Positions 8,927 through 18,175 of a stretch of 64,000 nt of DNA are shown here, piece by piece. The DNA is from Actinoplanes campanulatus. GTDB lineage: Bacteria > Actinomycetota > Actinomycetes > Mycobacteriales > Micromonosporaceae. The translations under genes were made by a program, and so were the position numbers. How positions within the stretch are numbered: position 1 is the stretch's first letter; the number at the start of each line of letters is the position of its first letter. The stretch spans positions 124,001 through 188,000 of the forward strand of contig NZ_BMPW01000015.1 in NCBI RefSeq assembly GCF_014647795.1, written 5' to 3'. A model generated the notes under the pieces. It was not told where the DNA came from, made no database searches, and was given only the letters and a program-made list of their open reading frames with translations.

Positions 8927-11900
8927 TCAGTTGTTCGGGATGAAGTAGACGTCGACCCAGAAGTTGTGGTTGGAGGCCGAGTTCGGGAACCCGCCGTCGT
9001 AGGTGAAGACACCTCCGGCCGGGGGCACGTGCAGGGGTGCGTTGTCGTGCCCGTTGGCGTAGGCGTTCAGGTCGGCCGAGTAGTAGCCCCTGCTCGTCCG
9101 GTACGACGCCACGAACGTGGTGTTCGCGGAGATGTCCACCGGGTTGTCGAACAGCAGGGTCTGCCAGCCGGAGCCGGTCTCGTACTCGAACGTCCCGGAG
9201 GCGATCTCCTGCCCGCCCGCGGTCCACAGGGTGCCGCGGTGGGTGCCGGTGTTCTGCGTGCCCTTCCAGAACCGGATGCCGTGCACCTTGCCGGCGACGT
9301 CGGAGCGGAACTTCACACCGACCTCGATGCCCGAGTTGTCGTCGAAGTTCTCCACCGCCGGGGTGGCCGACCCGAGGATCGTCGACGATCCGGCCGGCGG
9401 GTCCGGCTGCTCGGCGGGCGGCGGCGGGCCGTCCGGCACGAACAGCGGGTCCACCCAGTAGTTGGTGGCGCCGTAGGTGCTCTCCGGCAACCGGTCACTG
9501 CCGTAGGCGTACACCCCGTTGGCGCCGGTCGCGGCGGTCATGGTGCGGTCCGGGGCGATGCGTGCCTCGTTGAAGTAGCCGGGGTCGTAGGCGTAGTTGC
9601 CGTTCGGCGCCCAGTACGCCACCGTGTACGTCACACCGGCCGTCACGTCGACGGGCTGCGCGAAGTGCACGGACTGCCAGCCCGACTCCGACTCGGTGCC
9701 GAAGGTCGCCTTGGCCATCTGGCCGCCGGGCCCGTAGAGCGTGCCGGTGTGGATGCCGTTGTTGCCGGGGCCCTTGTAGAACCGGACGCCGATCACCAGG
9801 CCGTCGACCGTGGGCTTGAACCGGGCGCCCAGCGTGATGGCGTCGGAGTCACCGGACGACGCGGCGCCGGGTGTCGCGTCGGGGGCGAACAGGGTCGACA
9901 CCTGGGCGTACGGCGTCGTGGTGAACGTCCACTCCAGCGGGGTGCTGGCGACGCCCTGGAGGTCCTGGGCGGTGACCCGGGCGGTGTAGGCGACCGCCGT
10001 GTCCAACGATGCCGTCGGCCGGAAGGTCACCGAGCGGGTGTCCGCGTCGTAGACCGTGGCGCCGGGGACGGTCGTGCCGTCCGGGCGACGCAGGGTGAAC
10101 GCGATCGAGGACGCGGCCAGCGGCTTCGAGAAGACCGCCATCGGCTGGGCGTTGAGCGCGACCCCGATCTCGGCGTCCTCCGGGGCGGTGGTCAGCACGG
10201 TCGGCGCCGCCGTCTCGCCGTCGACGAACGTCACGTCGACGTAGTAGTTGGCGTCGGTCGACGAGGCGATGACCGGGACGCCGTTGCCGGCCCGGAACAT
10301 CCCGTTGCCGCCGGAGGTGCGGCCGCGCGGTGCGGTCAGTGGACCGGACTTCCAGTCCAGGCTGCTGAAGAAGCGGTCGTCGGCGGCGTACCGGCCGTTG
10401 GGCGCGTAGTAGCCGACGATGTACGTGGTGTTCTTGGTGACCGGCAGCGGCTTGGAGAACTTCAGCCTCTGCCAGCCGGTCGCCGTCTCGTCGGCGAACG
10501 ATCCGGTACGCAGGAGCTGGCCGGTCGACGACCACACCGAGCCGGTGTGCGAGCCGCTGTTGCCGGAGCCCTTGTAGAAGCGCACGCCGGTGACGGTGCC
10601 GTCGGTGCTCGGCGTGAACCTGGTGCCGAGGGTCACGGCGGAGCCGTCGTCGGCGACCGGGATCTGCGGGACCCGCTGCCCGAACAGGGTGGTCGGGCCG
10701 TTCAGGTCGAAGGTGCGGACCGCCGGGCTGGTCCCGATGTTGCCGCTGTCGTCGACGCCACGGGCCCGGACCACCTGGGTGGCGGCGCCGGTGGCGTAGA
10801 ACTGGTAGCTCCACGAGGAGCCGCCGGTGGCCGGGTGCCAGGTCTGGCCGTCGTCGGTGGAGACCTCGACGCCGGCCACTCGGCCGCCGCCCAGGTCGGT
10901 GGCGGTGCCCTGCACGGTGACCTTCGCGCCGTTGGTCATCGCGGAGCCGGCCGCCGGCGAGGTGATCGTGGTGGTGGGCCCGACGGTGTCGGTGGATGCG
11001 GTGGTGGCGACCAGGTTCGACATCAGCGACGTGGGTTGTACGCCCATGTCGGCCAGCAGGTTGACGGTCGCCTGCTGCATCACCCGGTCGGCCGGTTCCT
11101 GCGCTTCGCCGTCGTGTTTCTCGTCCAGGCCCCAGGCCCACTGGATGGTGCCGGCGCCGAACACCAGCGCGCCGCTGGGCGCCCGGTAGAGGGTGAGGTG
11201 GTGGGTGGTGGTGCCGGGGGCGGTCCGCAGCCCGAAGTCGAGCAGGTACTCCGGGGCCGGGCCGGTCGTGGTGGAGAGCCGGATCAGGCCCGGCGGGCGG
11301 AAGCCGTTGTCCAGGTCCTCGTCGGACTCGTAGCCGACGGTGTGGTTGGCGAGGGTGAGGGTGTCGCCGGTGTTCTGCCCGGCCGCGGCGGTGTGCCGCC
11401 AGAACCTGTTCTCGCCCTGGGCGGCGGGCACCTTGAGGGCCAGATCGGTGTTGTTGGACATGTAGAGCACGCCGGTCAGCGCGTTCTCCGGGGCGCCACC
11501 GTTGGACGGCGGGGTGAACCGCGGGTCACGCCAGGTGCCGGTCCACTCGGTGGACGGGTCGATCTTGTCGCCTGCCCAGGTCTCCTTGTAGCAGACCAGG
11601 GTGCGGTTCGGGGTGTTCGCACCGTCGACGCTCGGCTCCCAGCGGGTCTTCCAGTAGACCTCGTTGCCGCTGAAGAAGGCGAGGTGGACGCCCGCGTCCC
11701 GGGCCGCCTCGACGTTCGCCCGCTCCGGGCCGGACCAGTACTCGTCGTGGCCCACCGACAGGAACGCCTTGTGGTTGCGAATCAGGTTGCCGCGGATGTC
11801 GGCGTCCAGGTCGGTGAAGTAGCTGACGTCGTAGCCGTTGCGCTCCAGGAAGCGCAGCATCGGGTACTCGTTGGCGAACAGGTAGTCGCGGCCCCCGGCG

Positions 11901-12628
11901 ACGCCGCGCGTCTCGTACGGCCGGTTGTAGCTGAGCTTGACCGCGCGGCCCATCGGGCCGCCCCAGTAGAAGTTGGAGCCGCCGTAGGTGTTGTACGCCT
12001 GCCAGGTGGCGTCGGAGGTCTTGAAGTACAGCTTCGAGGTGCTGGCGTCGTTGCGGACCACGAACGGGATCTGGCTGGTGTCGCCGGACTCCTCGATGAC
12101 CAGCTTGGCGATGAAGATGCCGGAGACGGTGCTCGCCGGCACGGTCCACGTCGCCGACACCGACCAGGTGCCGCAGTCGTAGATCTCGGTGGCGGCGTTG
12201 GTGACGCACTCCGGCTGCGGGGCGCCCAGCGGCGGGCGCAGCGTGTCCAGCTTGCGCGCGCCGTCGCCCTGGTACCAGCCGAGCCGGTAGATGTCGATGC
12301 GGTACGCCGACACGGCCTTGATCTTGAAGCCGATCGTCTGCCCGACGTTGACGCTGGCGTCGGTCGCGAAACCCTGAACGGTCTCGTCGCCCGAACCCCA
12401 GATGTCGTCCCATTCCTCCGACGGCGTCCCCGGTTTGCTGTTCTCGCAGACGATCGGGTTCACCGGGCTGGCGCACGGATCGGCCGCGTAGGCCGGGGCG
12501 CCAGCGACAGCGCCGGTGGAGACCATCACCGCCACGCAACTGGCGGCCGCGACCGCCGCCTTGATCACAGACTTCGTGCGGCGCGACCGCCGGGCCACCA
12601 GCCCTGGCAGGTCAAACTTCCCGATCAC
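8927..12628 (-). CDS. Secreted dimethylformamidase-beta-like protein with DUF4082 domains
   Basis: 1,233 residues. It begins with a GTG start and a Sec signal peptide: basic RRSRRTK, a hydrophobic core, and cleavage near AYA-ADPC. Residues about 50-530 resemble the large subunit of N,N-dimethylformamidase, with motifs such as NEYPMLRFLERNGYDVSY and SVGHDEYWSGPERANVE. Then come an Ig-like region with SPAAGSAMTNG, a DUF4082 domain, a second Ig-like (Big_5-type) domain near PTVLTTAPEDAEIG, and two further DUF4082 domains. Each DUF4082 domain carries a VRFYKG or IRFWKG core and TGxL-type turns. Its operon position makes an extracellular role on the polysaccharide likely, for example hydrolysis of an amide or binding. 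The amidase function itself is not proven by sequence. Confidence 0.8.
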   Translation of the reverse strand: MIGKFDLPGLVARRSRRTKSVIKAAVAAASCVAVMVSTGAVAGAPAYAADPCASPVNPIVCENSKPGTPSEEWDDIWGSGDETVQGFATDASVNVGQTIGFKIKAVSAYRIDIYRLGWYQGDGARKLDTLRPPLGAPQPECVTNAATEIYDCGTWSVSATWTVPASTVSGIFIAKLVIEESGDTSQIPFVVRNDASTSKLYFKTSDATWQAYNTYGGSNFYWGGPMGRAVKLSYNRPYETRGVAGGRDYLFANEYPMLRFLERNGYDVSYFTDLDADIRGNLIRNHKAFLSVGHDEYWSGPERANVEAARDAGVHLAFFSGNEVYWKTRWEPSVDGANTPNRTLVCYKETWAGDKIDPSTEWTGTWRDPRFTPPSNGGAPENALTGVLYMSNNTDLALKVPAAQGENRFWRHTAAAGQNTGDTLTLANHTVGYESDEDLDNGFRPPGLIRLSTTTGPAPEYLLDFGLRTAPGTTTHHLTLYRAPSGALVFGAGTIQWAWGLDEKHDGEAQEPADRVMQQATVNLLADMGVQPTSLMSNLVATTASTDTVGPTTTITSPAAGSAMTNGAKVTVQGTATDLGGGRVAGVEVSTDDGQTWHPATGGSSWSYQFYATGAATQVVRARGVDDSGNIGTSPAVRTFDLNGPTTLFGQRVPQIPVADDGSAVTLGTRFTPSTDGTVTGVRFYKGSGNSGSHTGSVWSSTGQLLRTGSFADETATGWQRLKFSKPLPVTKNTTYIVGYYAPNGRYAADDRFFSSLDWKSGPLTAPRGRTSGGNGMFRAGNGVPVIASSTDANYYVDVTFVDGETAAPTVLTTAPEDAEIGVALNAQPMAVFSKPLAASSIAFTLRRPDGTTVPGATVYDADTRSVTFRPTASLDTAVAYTARVTAQDLQGVASTPLEWTFTTTPYAQVSTLFAPDATPGAASSGDSDAITLGARFKPTVDGLVIGVRFYKGPGNNGIHTGTLYGPGGQMAKATFGTESESGWQSVHFAQPVDVTAGVTYTVAYWAPNGNYAYDPGYFNEARIAPDRTMTAATGANGVYAYGSDRLPESTYGATNYWVDPLFVPDGPPPPAEQPDPPAGSSTILGSATPAVENFDDNSGIEVGVKFRSDVAGKVHGIRFWKGTQNTGTHRGTLWTAGGQEIASGTFEYETGSGWQTLLFDNPVDISANTTFVASYRTSRGYYSADLNAYANGHDNAPLHVPPAGGVFTYDGGFPNSASNHNFWVDVYFIPNN

Positions 12629-12788
12629 CGCGTCGACTCCCCCACCATTGCCCCCAAAGAACTACACACACCGATGTCGGCCGAACGCTAACGGGGCGCC
12701 CGCGCTCGGGCATCGCTCGTCCATCCCCAATGGACCGCCGTCAGTCGCCGCCGAGTCCCCCGTTCGGGGGACGTACCGCAATGGATGG

Positions 12789-13052
12789 TCAGATTCTCTT
12801 CTCATCGACGAACGCGGCCAGGCTGCCCAGCGTCTCGAACAGCTCGGCGGTCACCTCGTCGTCGTCGACGCTGATCCCGAACCGCTCCTCGATCCCCGCG
12901 ACGATCTCCAGCACCGCCATCGAGTCGAGCTCGGGCAGGCTGCCCAGCAGAGGGGTGGCCGCGTCCAGCGTGGCGGCCCGGTCCTCGATGCCGAGCACCG
13001 AGACGAGCAGCGCCCGCACCTCGGCCAGGTTGTCCGCACTGGTGACACTCAC
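12789..13052 (-). CDS. Acyl carrier protein
   Basis: 87 residues, acidic and helical, with the phosphopantetheine site in LPELDSMAVLEIV (serine after D). Length and motif fit a free-standing type II carrier protein. It lies 26 bases downstream of the PLP decarboxylase gene and in the same direction, next to an AMP ligase that could load it. No fatty acid synthase genes are nearby, so it is probably dedicated to this operon. Confidence 0.9.
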   Translation of the reverse strand: MSVTSADNLAEVRALLVSVLGIEDRAATLDAATPLLGSLPELDSMAVLEIVAGIEERFGISVDDDEVTAELFETLGSLAAFVDEKRI

Positions 13053-13078
13053 GTGACTTTCCTTCCGGTTGTCGTTGC

Positions 13079-14305
13079 TCAGAGCAGCATCTCGGCGGGG
13101 GCCGGATGACCCAGGAACGCGGTCGGGCTCGCGGTGAGCCCGTACGCGCCGGCCTGGAACAGGACGATCAGGTCACCGACGCCGGCCCGGGGCAGCGACA
13201 CGTCCTTGCCCAGCAGGTCCAGCGGGGTGCACAGGCAGCCCACCACGGTCACCGTCTCCTCCGGCTCGCCGTCGATCCGGGTGGCCACGCCGAGCGGATA
13301 GTTGCGCCGGATGACCTGGCCGAAGTTCCCGGACGCGGCCAGCTGATGGTGCAGGCCGCCGTCGACGACCAGGAACGTCGTGCCGCGTGACTCCTTGCGG
13401 TCGATCACGCGGGTCACGTACACCCCGGCCTCGCCGACGATGTAGCGCCCGAGCTCGATCGCGACCCGCGCCCGCGGCAGCCCGGCCCGGATCGGCCCGG
13501 CCACCAGCTCGGTGAGGTTGGCGCCGATCGCGGCGAGGTCCAGCGGCACGTCCCGGTCGTGGTACGGGATCCCGAAACCGCCGCCGAGGTTCAGGTACCG
13601 CACCGGCAGCGGCGACTCCCCGGCCAGCCGGACGGCCAGGTCGACGGTCCGCCGCTGGGCCTCGGCCAGGATGTCGGCGTGCAGGTTCTGCGAGCCGGCG
13701 AAGATGTGGAAGCCGAGGAAGTCGACGTCCGCCCGCTCCAGATCCTTCAGCAGCGCGGGCACCCGCTCGGCGTCCACGCCGAACTGCTGCGGGCCGCCGC
13801 CGAGCCGCATCCCGGAGCCCTTGACCGCGAAGTCCGGGTTGACGCGCACCGCGACCCGCGGCCGGATGCCGAGGACCCGGCCCAGCGCCGCGACCCGGTC
13901 CGCCTCGTTCTCCGACTCCATTTCGACGGTCACCCCGGCCGCGATCGCCGAACGCAGCTCGGCGTCGGTCTTGCCGGGACCGGCGAAGCTGATCCGCTCC
14001 GGCGGCACCGTGGTGTCCAGCGCGGTGCGCATCTCCAGCGCGGAGGCCACGTCGAGGCCGTCGACCAGGCCGGCGAGGTGCTGCACCACGGCGGGCATCG
14101 GGTTGGCCTTCACCGCGTAGCTCAGCTTCACCTCGGGCGGCAGGGTGGCCCGCAGCAGCCCGATGCGCTCGGTGAGCAGCCGCCGGTCGTACGCGAAGAA
14201 GGGTGTGCTGCCGGCTCTCTCGGCGAGCCGGTCGACGGGCACCCCGCCGACGGTGAGCCGGCCGACGTCCCGGCCGAAGGCAGCCGCCGTAGCGTGGTCG
14301 GTCAC
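13079..14305 (-). CDS. PLP-dependent decarboxylase, fold type III (exosortase-A-associated type)
   Basis: 408 residues of the alanine-racemase-like fold shared by diaminopimelate and ornithine decarboxylases. The PLP lysine is K66 in LSYAVKANP; the C-terminal motif VGCLCTPLDLLGKD and GAYGLTASPTAFLGH complete the site. The family resembles the decarboxylase annotated as exosortase-A-system associated. It overlaps the AMP ligase gene by ATGA and is followed by a carrier protein. The substrate amino acid is unknown. A role in making an amine or amino-acyl unit for the glycan is inference. Confidence 0.83.
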   Translation of the reverse strand: MTDHATAAAFGRDVGRLTVGGVPVDRLAERAGSTPFFAYDRRLLTERIGLLRATLPPEVKLSYAVKANPMPAVVQHLAGLVDGLDVASALEMRTALDTTVPPERISFAGPGKTDAELRSAIAAGVTVEMESENEADRVAALGRVLGIRPRVAVRVNPDFAVKGSGMRLGGGPQQFGVDAERVPALLKDLERADVDFLGFHIFAGSQNLHADILAEAQRRTVDLAVRLAGESPLPVRYLNLGGGFGIPYHDRDVPLDLAAIGANLTELVAGPIRAGLPRARVAIELGRYIVGEAGVYVTRVIDRKESRGTTFLVVDGGLHHQLAASGNFGQVIRRNYPLGVATRIDGEPEETVTVVGCLCTPLDLLGKDVSLPRAGVGDLIVLFQAGAYGLTASPTAFLGHPAPAEMLL

Positions 14306-15831
14306 TGAGTCAGCTCCTGGCGGATCAGGTTGCGGTCGAACTTTCCGTTCGGCGAGCGGGGCAGCACCGGCCGCGCCACTATCGCCCGGGGGACCATGTA
14401 GAGCGGCAGCTCCCGTTTGAACACCGCGGTCAGGGCGGCGGTGTCCAGCTCGGCGCCGTCCGGTGGGCTGGCCACCAGGACCACCCGCTGCCCGAGCGTG
14501 TCGTCCGGCAGGCCGAGGGCGACGGCGTCGCGCACCAGGCCGCTGTCGTAGGCCACCTCTTCGACCTCGGTGGGGCTGACACGGTACCCGGACGTCTTGA
14601 TCATGTCGTCGGCCCGGCCCACGAAGTAGAGGAAGCCCTCCTCGTCGCGGATCACCGTGTCACCGGAGAAGACCGCGATCTCGGGAACCAGTTCGCCCTC
14701 CCGGCCCGGCAGGGGACGGAAACGCTCGGCAGTGCGCTGCGGATCGTTCCAGTAGCCGAGGGCCACCAGCGCGCCCCGGTGCACCAGCTCCCCCTCCTCA
14801 CCGGGGCCGGTGGGCGTGCCGTCCGGGCGCAGCACCAGGATCTCGGCGTTGGGGATGGCCTTGCCGATCGAGCCGGGGCGCCGGTCCACCTCGGCCGGGT
14901 CGAGGTAGGTGGAGCGGAACGCCTCGGTCAGCCCGTACATGAGGAACGGACGCGCGGCCGGGAAGTGCCCGCGCAGCCGCTCCAGCGTGGACTTCGGCAT
15001 CCGGCCGCCGGTGTTGGCGAAGTACCGCAGCGCGCGGGTCGCCTCCTCCGGCCACTTCTGCTCGGCCAGTTGCAGCCAGAGCGGGGGCACGCAGGTCAGG
15101 CCGGTGACCTGGTGCCGGGCGCAGAGCCGGACGACGTCGCGGGCCAGCAGATAGTTCATCAGCACCACGTGCGCGCCGACGGTGAAGGCGGTGGTGAGCT
15201 GGCTGAACCCGGCGTCGAAGCTGAGCGGCAGGGCGGCCAGGAGCACGTCGCCGGGCCGGTTGTCCAGGTACCGGCTGACGCTGGCGCCGCCGGTGAGCAG
15301 GTTGCGGTGCGACAGCACCACGCCCTTGGGCCGGCCGGTGCTGCCCGAGGTGTAGAGGATGGCCGCCACGTCCACGTCCACGCCGCCCGGCAGCGGCGGC
15401 TCCGGCTCGCCGGCGACCAGGTCGGTCCAGGACTGGTCGCCGGCCAGCACCACCGTCTCGACCGACTTGACCTGCTCCAGCTCGTCGCGGATCAGCGCGT
15501 ACCGCTCGGGGGTGGTGATCAGGATCCGGACCGAGCAGTCGGCCAGGATGTAGGCCACCTGCCGGGCTTTCAGCAGCGGGTTCACCGGTACGAACACGCC
15601 GCCGGCCGCGGACACGCCGAAGATCGCCTGGACCGCCTCGATCCGCTTCTCGGTCCAGACCGCCACCCGTTCGCCATCGGCCAGGCCGAGCCGGCGCAGG
15701 CCGCCGGCCACCCGGCGGACGTCGGCCCAGAGGCCGGCGTAGTCGAGGGTCTCGTCTCGGTAGGTCAGCGCGGGAGCGTCACCGCGCCGGGCGGCGGCCT
15801 CGGCGACGATGTCATGCAGTCGGGTGCGCAT
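14302..15831 (-). CDS. AMP-forming acyl/aminoacyl ligase (exosortase-A-associated type)
   Basis: 509 residues of the ANL superfamily. The AMP-binding motif is ILYTSGSTGRPKGVVLSH; A5-like MYGLTEAF and the hinge region YFVGRADDMIKTSGYRVSP are intact, as is the catalytic C-terminal lysine motif PRSPNGKFDRN. It probably activates a carboxylic acid and loads the adjacent carrier protein. It is coupled to the decarboxylase by a 4-base overlap. The family resembles ligases found beside exosortase-A genes, although no exosortase is in the window. Confidence 0.86.
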   Translation of the reverse strand: MRTRLHDIVAEAAARRGDAPALTYRDETLDYAGLWADVRRVAGGLRRLGLADGERVAVWTEKRIEAVQAIFGVSAAGGVFVPVNPLLKARQVAYILADCSVRILITTPERYALIRDELEQVKSVETVVLAGDQSWTDLVAGEPEPPLPGGVDVDVAAILYTSGSTGRPKGVVLSHRNLLTGGASVSRYLDNRPGDVLLAALPLSFDAGFSQLTTAFTVGAHVVLMNYLLARDVVRLCARHQVTGLTCVPPLWLQLAEQKWPEEATRALRYFANTGGRMPKSTLERLRGHFPAARPFLMYGLTEAFRSTYLDPAEVDRRPGSIGKAIPNAEILVLRPDGTPTGPGEEGELVHRGALVALGYWNDPQRTAERFRPLPGREGELVPEIAVFSGDTVIRDEEGFLYFVGRADDMIKTSGYRVSPTEVEEVAYDSGLVRDAVALGLPDDTLGQRVVLVASPPDGAELDTAALTAVFKRELPLYMVPRAIVARPVLPRSPNGKFDRNLIRQELTQ

Positions 15832-15868
15832 GGTGCGGTTGTGTCCTTGTCGTCGGTGTCCGGTGGAC

Positions 15869-16729
15869 TCACCAGTTGAGGCTGACCAGCTCGCTGTAGA
15901 GGTAGTCGATGTCGTCCGGGCCCAGGCTCCCGCTGCGGAACATCTTGCGCCGGGGCGAGCCCAGCAGCCGCGACAGTGCGGGGCGCGGGCCGGTCACCCG
16001 CAGTTCGGCAAGGGTGAGCGGCACGCCGTGACGCAGCAGCAGGTGGCTGAACAGCCGGCGGCGCATCCGGCGGAACAGGGCGGGATCGCTGACCCACAGG
16101 ATCGAGGCGAACAACGGCAGGCCCTTGCGCCGGTCCCGCCGGAAGATCACCAGGCACGACTCGCCGCCGTCGGTCAGCAACACGTGCCGGGCGGCGGGCG
16201 CGTCGGCGTGGTCCAGGTAGCGGGCCAGGGCGGGCCCGGTGAGCCCACGGCGGATGCGGTCCGGGTCGGCGGTGACCCGGCGGCGGCCCGGAACGGCCGG
16301 CCACGGCAGGTTGGGCACCAGGGCGGTCGCGGTGTCCAGAAGGGTGAAGCCGAGCCGGGTGTTGATCGGTACGACGTTGCCGCTCGGCGAGAGGTCGGTG
16401 AAGTGGTAACCGGGCTGGGCGAGCAGCGCCTTGAGGAGTCTCAGGCTGTGGAACCGGTGCTCCGGCAGCACACACCAGGCTCCGAGGTTGCAGAACCGCT
16501 CGGTGCGCCCGCCGATCTCCCGCTCCGAGTAGAAGGCGAGCAGCGCGCCGGCCACCGCCCCGTCCTCGTCGAGGAGCATCCTCCCGTGGTCGGGAGCGTC
16601 CACCTTCCACGGCACGTCGACGGCGCGGACCCAGTCCTCGACCGGGACGCGGTTGTTGAGATTGACGTGGAGGAACTCCGCGACCGTCCGGACGTCGTCG
16701 GCGGTGATGGGCACTACCCGAACACCCAA
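15869..16729 (-). CDS. GNAT/FemAB-like acyltransferase-like protein
   Basis: 286 residues, starting at TTG 16729 with AAGGGGA about 8 bases upstream. The segment FCNLGAWCVLPEHRFHSLRLLKALL resembles the GNAT acetyl-CoA loop, with H-R-x-H-S-L-R-L in place of the classical R/QxxGxG/A. No other domain is evident. As the first gene of the ligase, decarboxylase and carrier operon, it is a candidate for transferring the carrier-bound acyl group to a sugar. This is inferred from order, not from a known homologue. Confidence 0.6.
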   Translation of the reverse strand: MGVRVVPITADDVRTVAEFLHVNLNNRVPVEDWVRAVDVPWKVDAPDHGRMLLDEDGAVAGALLAFYSEREIGGRTERFCNLGAWCVLPEHRFHSLRLLKALLAQPGYHFTDLSPSGNVVPINTRLGFTLLDTATALVPNLPWPAVPGRRRVTADPDRIRRGLTGPALARYLDHADAPAARHVLLTDGGESCLVIFRRDRRKGLPLFASILWVSDPALFRRMRRRLFSHLLLRHGVPLTLAELRVTGPRPALSRLLGSPRRKMFRSGSLGPDDIDYLYSELVSLNW

Positions 16730-17037
16730 AACGGAATCCCCTTCAAGTTCGCGATCGCGCAGACCGTACCGCGCCGAAAGGCCGTCACACCCGGCTCTGG
16801 CGGATTCCCGTCAGAGCGCCGGAAGTCCGGCCATGATCCGTTACGGTGCACGGCGACCCGCGCGAAAACATGTCATCCCGTCCACACTCGACGGAACCCG
16901 CTGAACGGCCGGGAAATAGAGCCTGTCGGGCGCGAATAGGCGGCCCCCGGCGTGCCGCATTGCATTTACTCTTGTCTGTCACCGTGAACGAGCCGGTCAA
17001 TGGACCATCCGAAGTGACATCGGAGGGAAGAACCGTC
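16730..17037. promoter_or_regulatory. Divergent intergenic promoter region
   Basis: 308 bases separate the leftward ligase operon from the rightward beta-helix gene, so promoters for both should lie here. The GGAGGGA ribosome site of the beta-helix gene is at about 17022-17028. An AT-richer patch occurs near 16957-16980. I see no clear palindrome, RNA gene or conserved ORF. Confidence 0.5.
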
Positions 17038-18168
17038 GTGAATCAGCAGCAGACGCCCGGCGGGCACCGCCGGCGCCGGCCCTGGATCGCCATCGCCGCC
17101 ACGGCCGCCGCCGTCGTCGCCGCCACCGCGGGCGCCGCCGTCTACCGGTTCGCGCCCGGCGCGGAGCCGGCCACCACCGGCGCCGGCGAGCCCGCCGGGC
17201 CCCCGGCCGCCTCCGCCGGCGCCCCGTCCGTACCGGTGCCCGCACCGCCCAGCATGTCGCTCGGCCCGGCCACGACCGCCTCCGCCTCGGCCGGCGCCAA
17301 GGCGTCCGCGTCGCCCAGCCGGTCGACGGCCCGCCCGGCCGGCGGTGGTGGGAGCTGCGCACTGCCGGCCTACCCGACGGAGTCGTGCGCCGGAGTGCCC
17401 GCCGGATGGGCGCCGAAGAAGACCGTCGAGGGCGACCTGAAGATCAGCAAGGCCGGCACCACGATCGAGAACTACCTGGTCAAGGGCAGTATCACGGTGC
17501 AGGCGGACAACGTCACCATCCGCAACAGCCGGGTCTACGGCCAGATCAACAACTTCGTCGGCGACCGCATCTACGGGCCGCTCACCATGATCGGGCTGGA
17601 GGCGGTCAACCCGCCCGGCCAGGAGTTCACCACCAACGGCGAGTTCGCCATCGGCACCGCCGACTTCACCTGCCGGCGTTGCAAGGTCATCAACCGGATC
17701 GAGGGCTTCCGGGCCGGCGGCAGCAGCAGCGCGGGCGCCGGGCCGATCGTCATCGAGGACTCGTTCGTCCAGCTCGCCGTCCCGCCCGGCCTGTGCGCCA
17801 GCGAGGACCCGCACGGCGACGGCGTGCAGGGCTACGGAGGCCCGCACATCACCCTGCGGCACAACACCATCGACCAGCGGCAGGACGACTGCCCCACCGC
17901 TCCGATCTTCATCCCGGACGGCCAGGGCAACAACGGCGGGGTGGTCGACGACAACCTGCTGGCCGGCGGTGGGTACGCGCTGCGGCTGGGCGGTGGCCAG
18001 TTCTCCTCGGTGACCGGCAACAAGATCGTTCAGGGCACGGCGGCGTACGGCCCGGTCGAGGTCACCTGCAGCGAGATCGGCGAGTGGGGCGGCAACGCGG
18101 TCGTCACCTACGACTGGGCGACCGGCCGGATCAAGAAGGAGACCAAGAAGATCACCGAGTGCGGCTGA
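17038..18168 (+). CDS. Membrane-anchored parallel beta-helix protein
   Basis: 376 residues from GTG 17038, chosen because GGAGGGA lies about 9 bases upstream. A short basic N-terminus (HRRRRP) precedes one transmembrane segment (WIAIAATAAAVVAATAGAAV). Residues about 45-105 are a Pro/Ala/Ser linker. The remainder has right-handed beta-helix rungs, for example GTTIENYLVKGSITVQADNV, TIRNSRVYG, PIVIEDSFVQL and HITLRHNTIDQ. Such folds are common in polysaccharide lyases and epimerases. Catalytic residues cannot be assigned, so a glycan-modifying role is only suggested by the neighbourhood. Confidence 0.75.
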   Translation: MNQQQTPGGHRRRRPWIAIAATAAAVVAATAGAAVYRFAPGAEPATTGAGEPAGPPAASAGAPSVPVPAPPSMSLGPATTASASAGAKASASPSRSTARPAGGGGSCALPAYPTESCAGVPAGWAPKKTVEGDLKISKAGTTIENYLVKGSITVQADNVTIRNSRVYGQINNFVGDRIYGPLTMIGLEAVNPPGQEFTTNGEFAIGTADFTCRRCKVINRIEGFRAGGSSSAGAGPIVIEDSFVQLAVPPGLCASEDPHGDGVQGYGGPHITLRHNTIDQRQDDCPTAPIFIPDGQGNNGGVVDDNLLAGGGYALRLGGGQFSSVTGNKIVQGTAAYGPVEVTCSEIGEWGGNAVVTYDWATGRIKKETKKITECG

Positions 18169-18175
18169 GCCGCCC

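Noticed and set aside
8885-12691. A 1,268-codon open frame on the + strand opposite the secreted protein
   Set aside because: It is the high-GC shadow of the leftward gene: composition is Arg/Gly/Val-rich with no recognisable domain. The opposite strand has a signal peptide and known domains.
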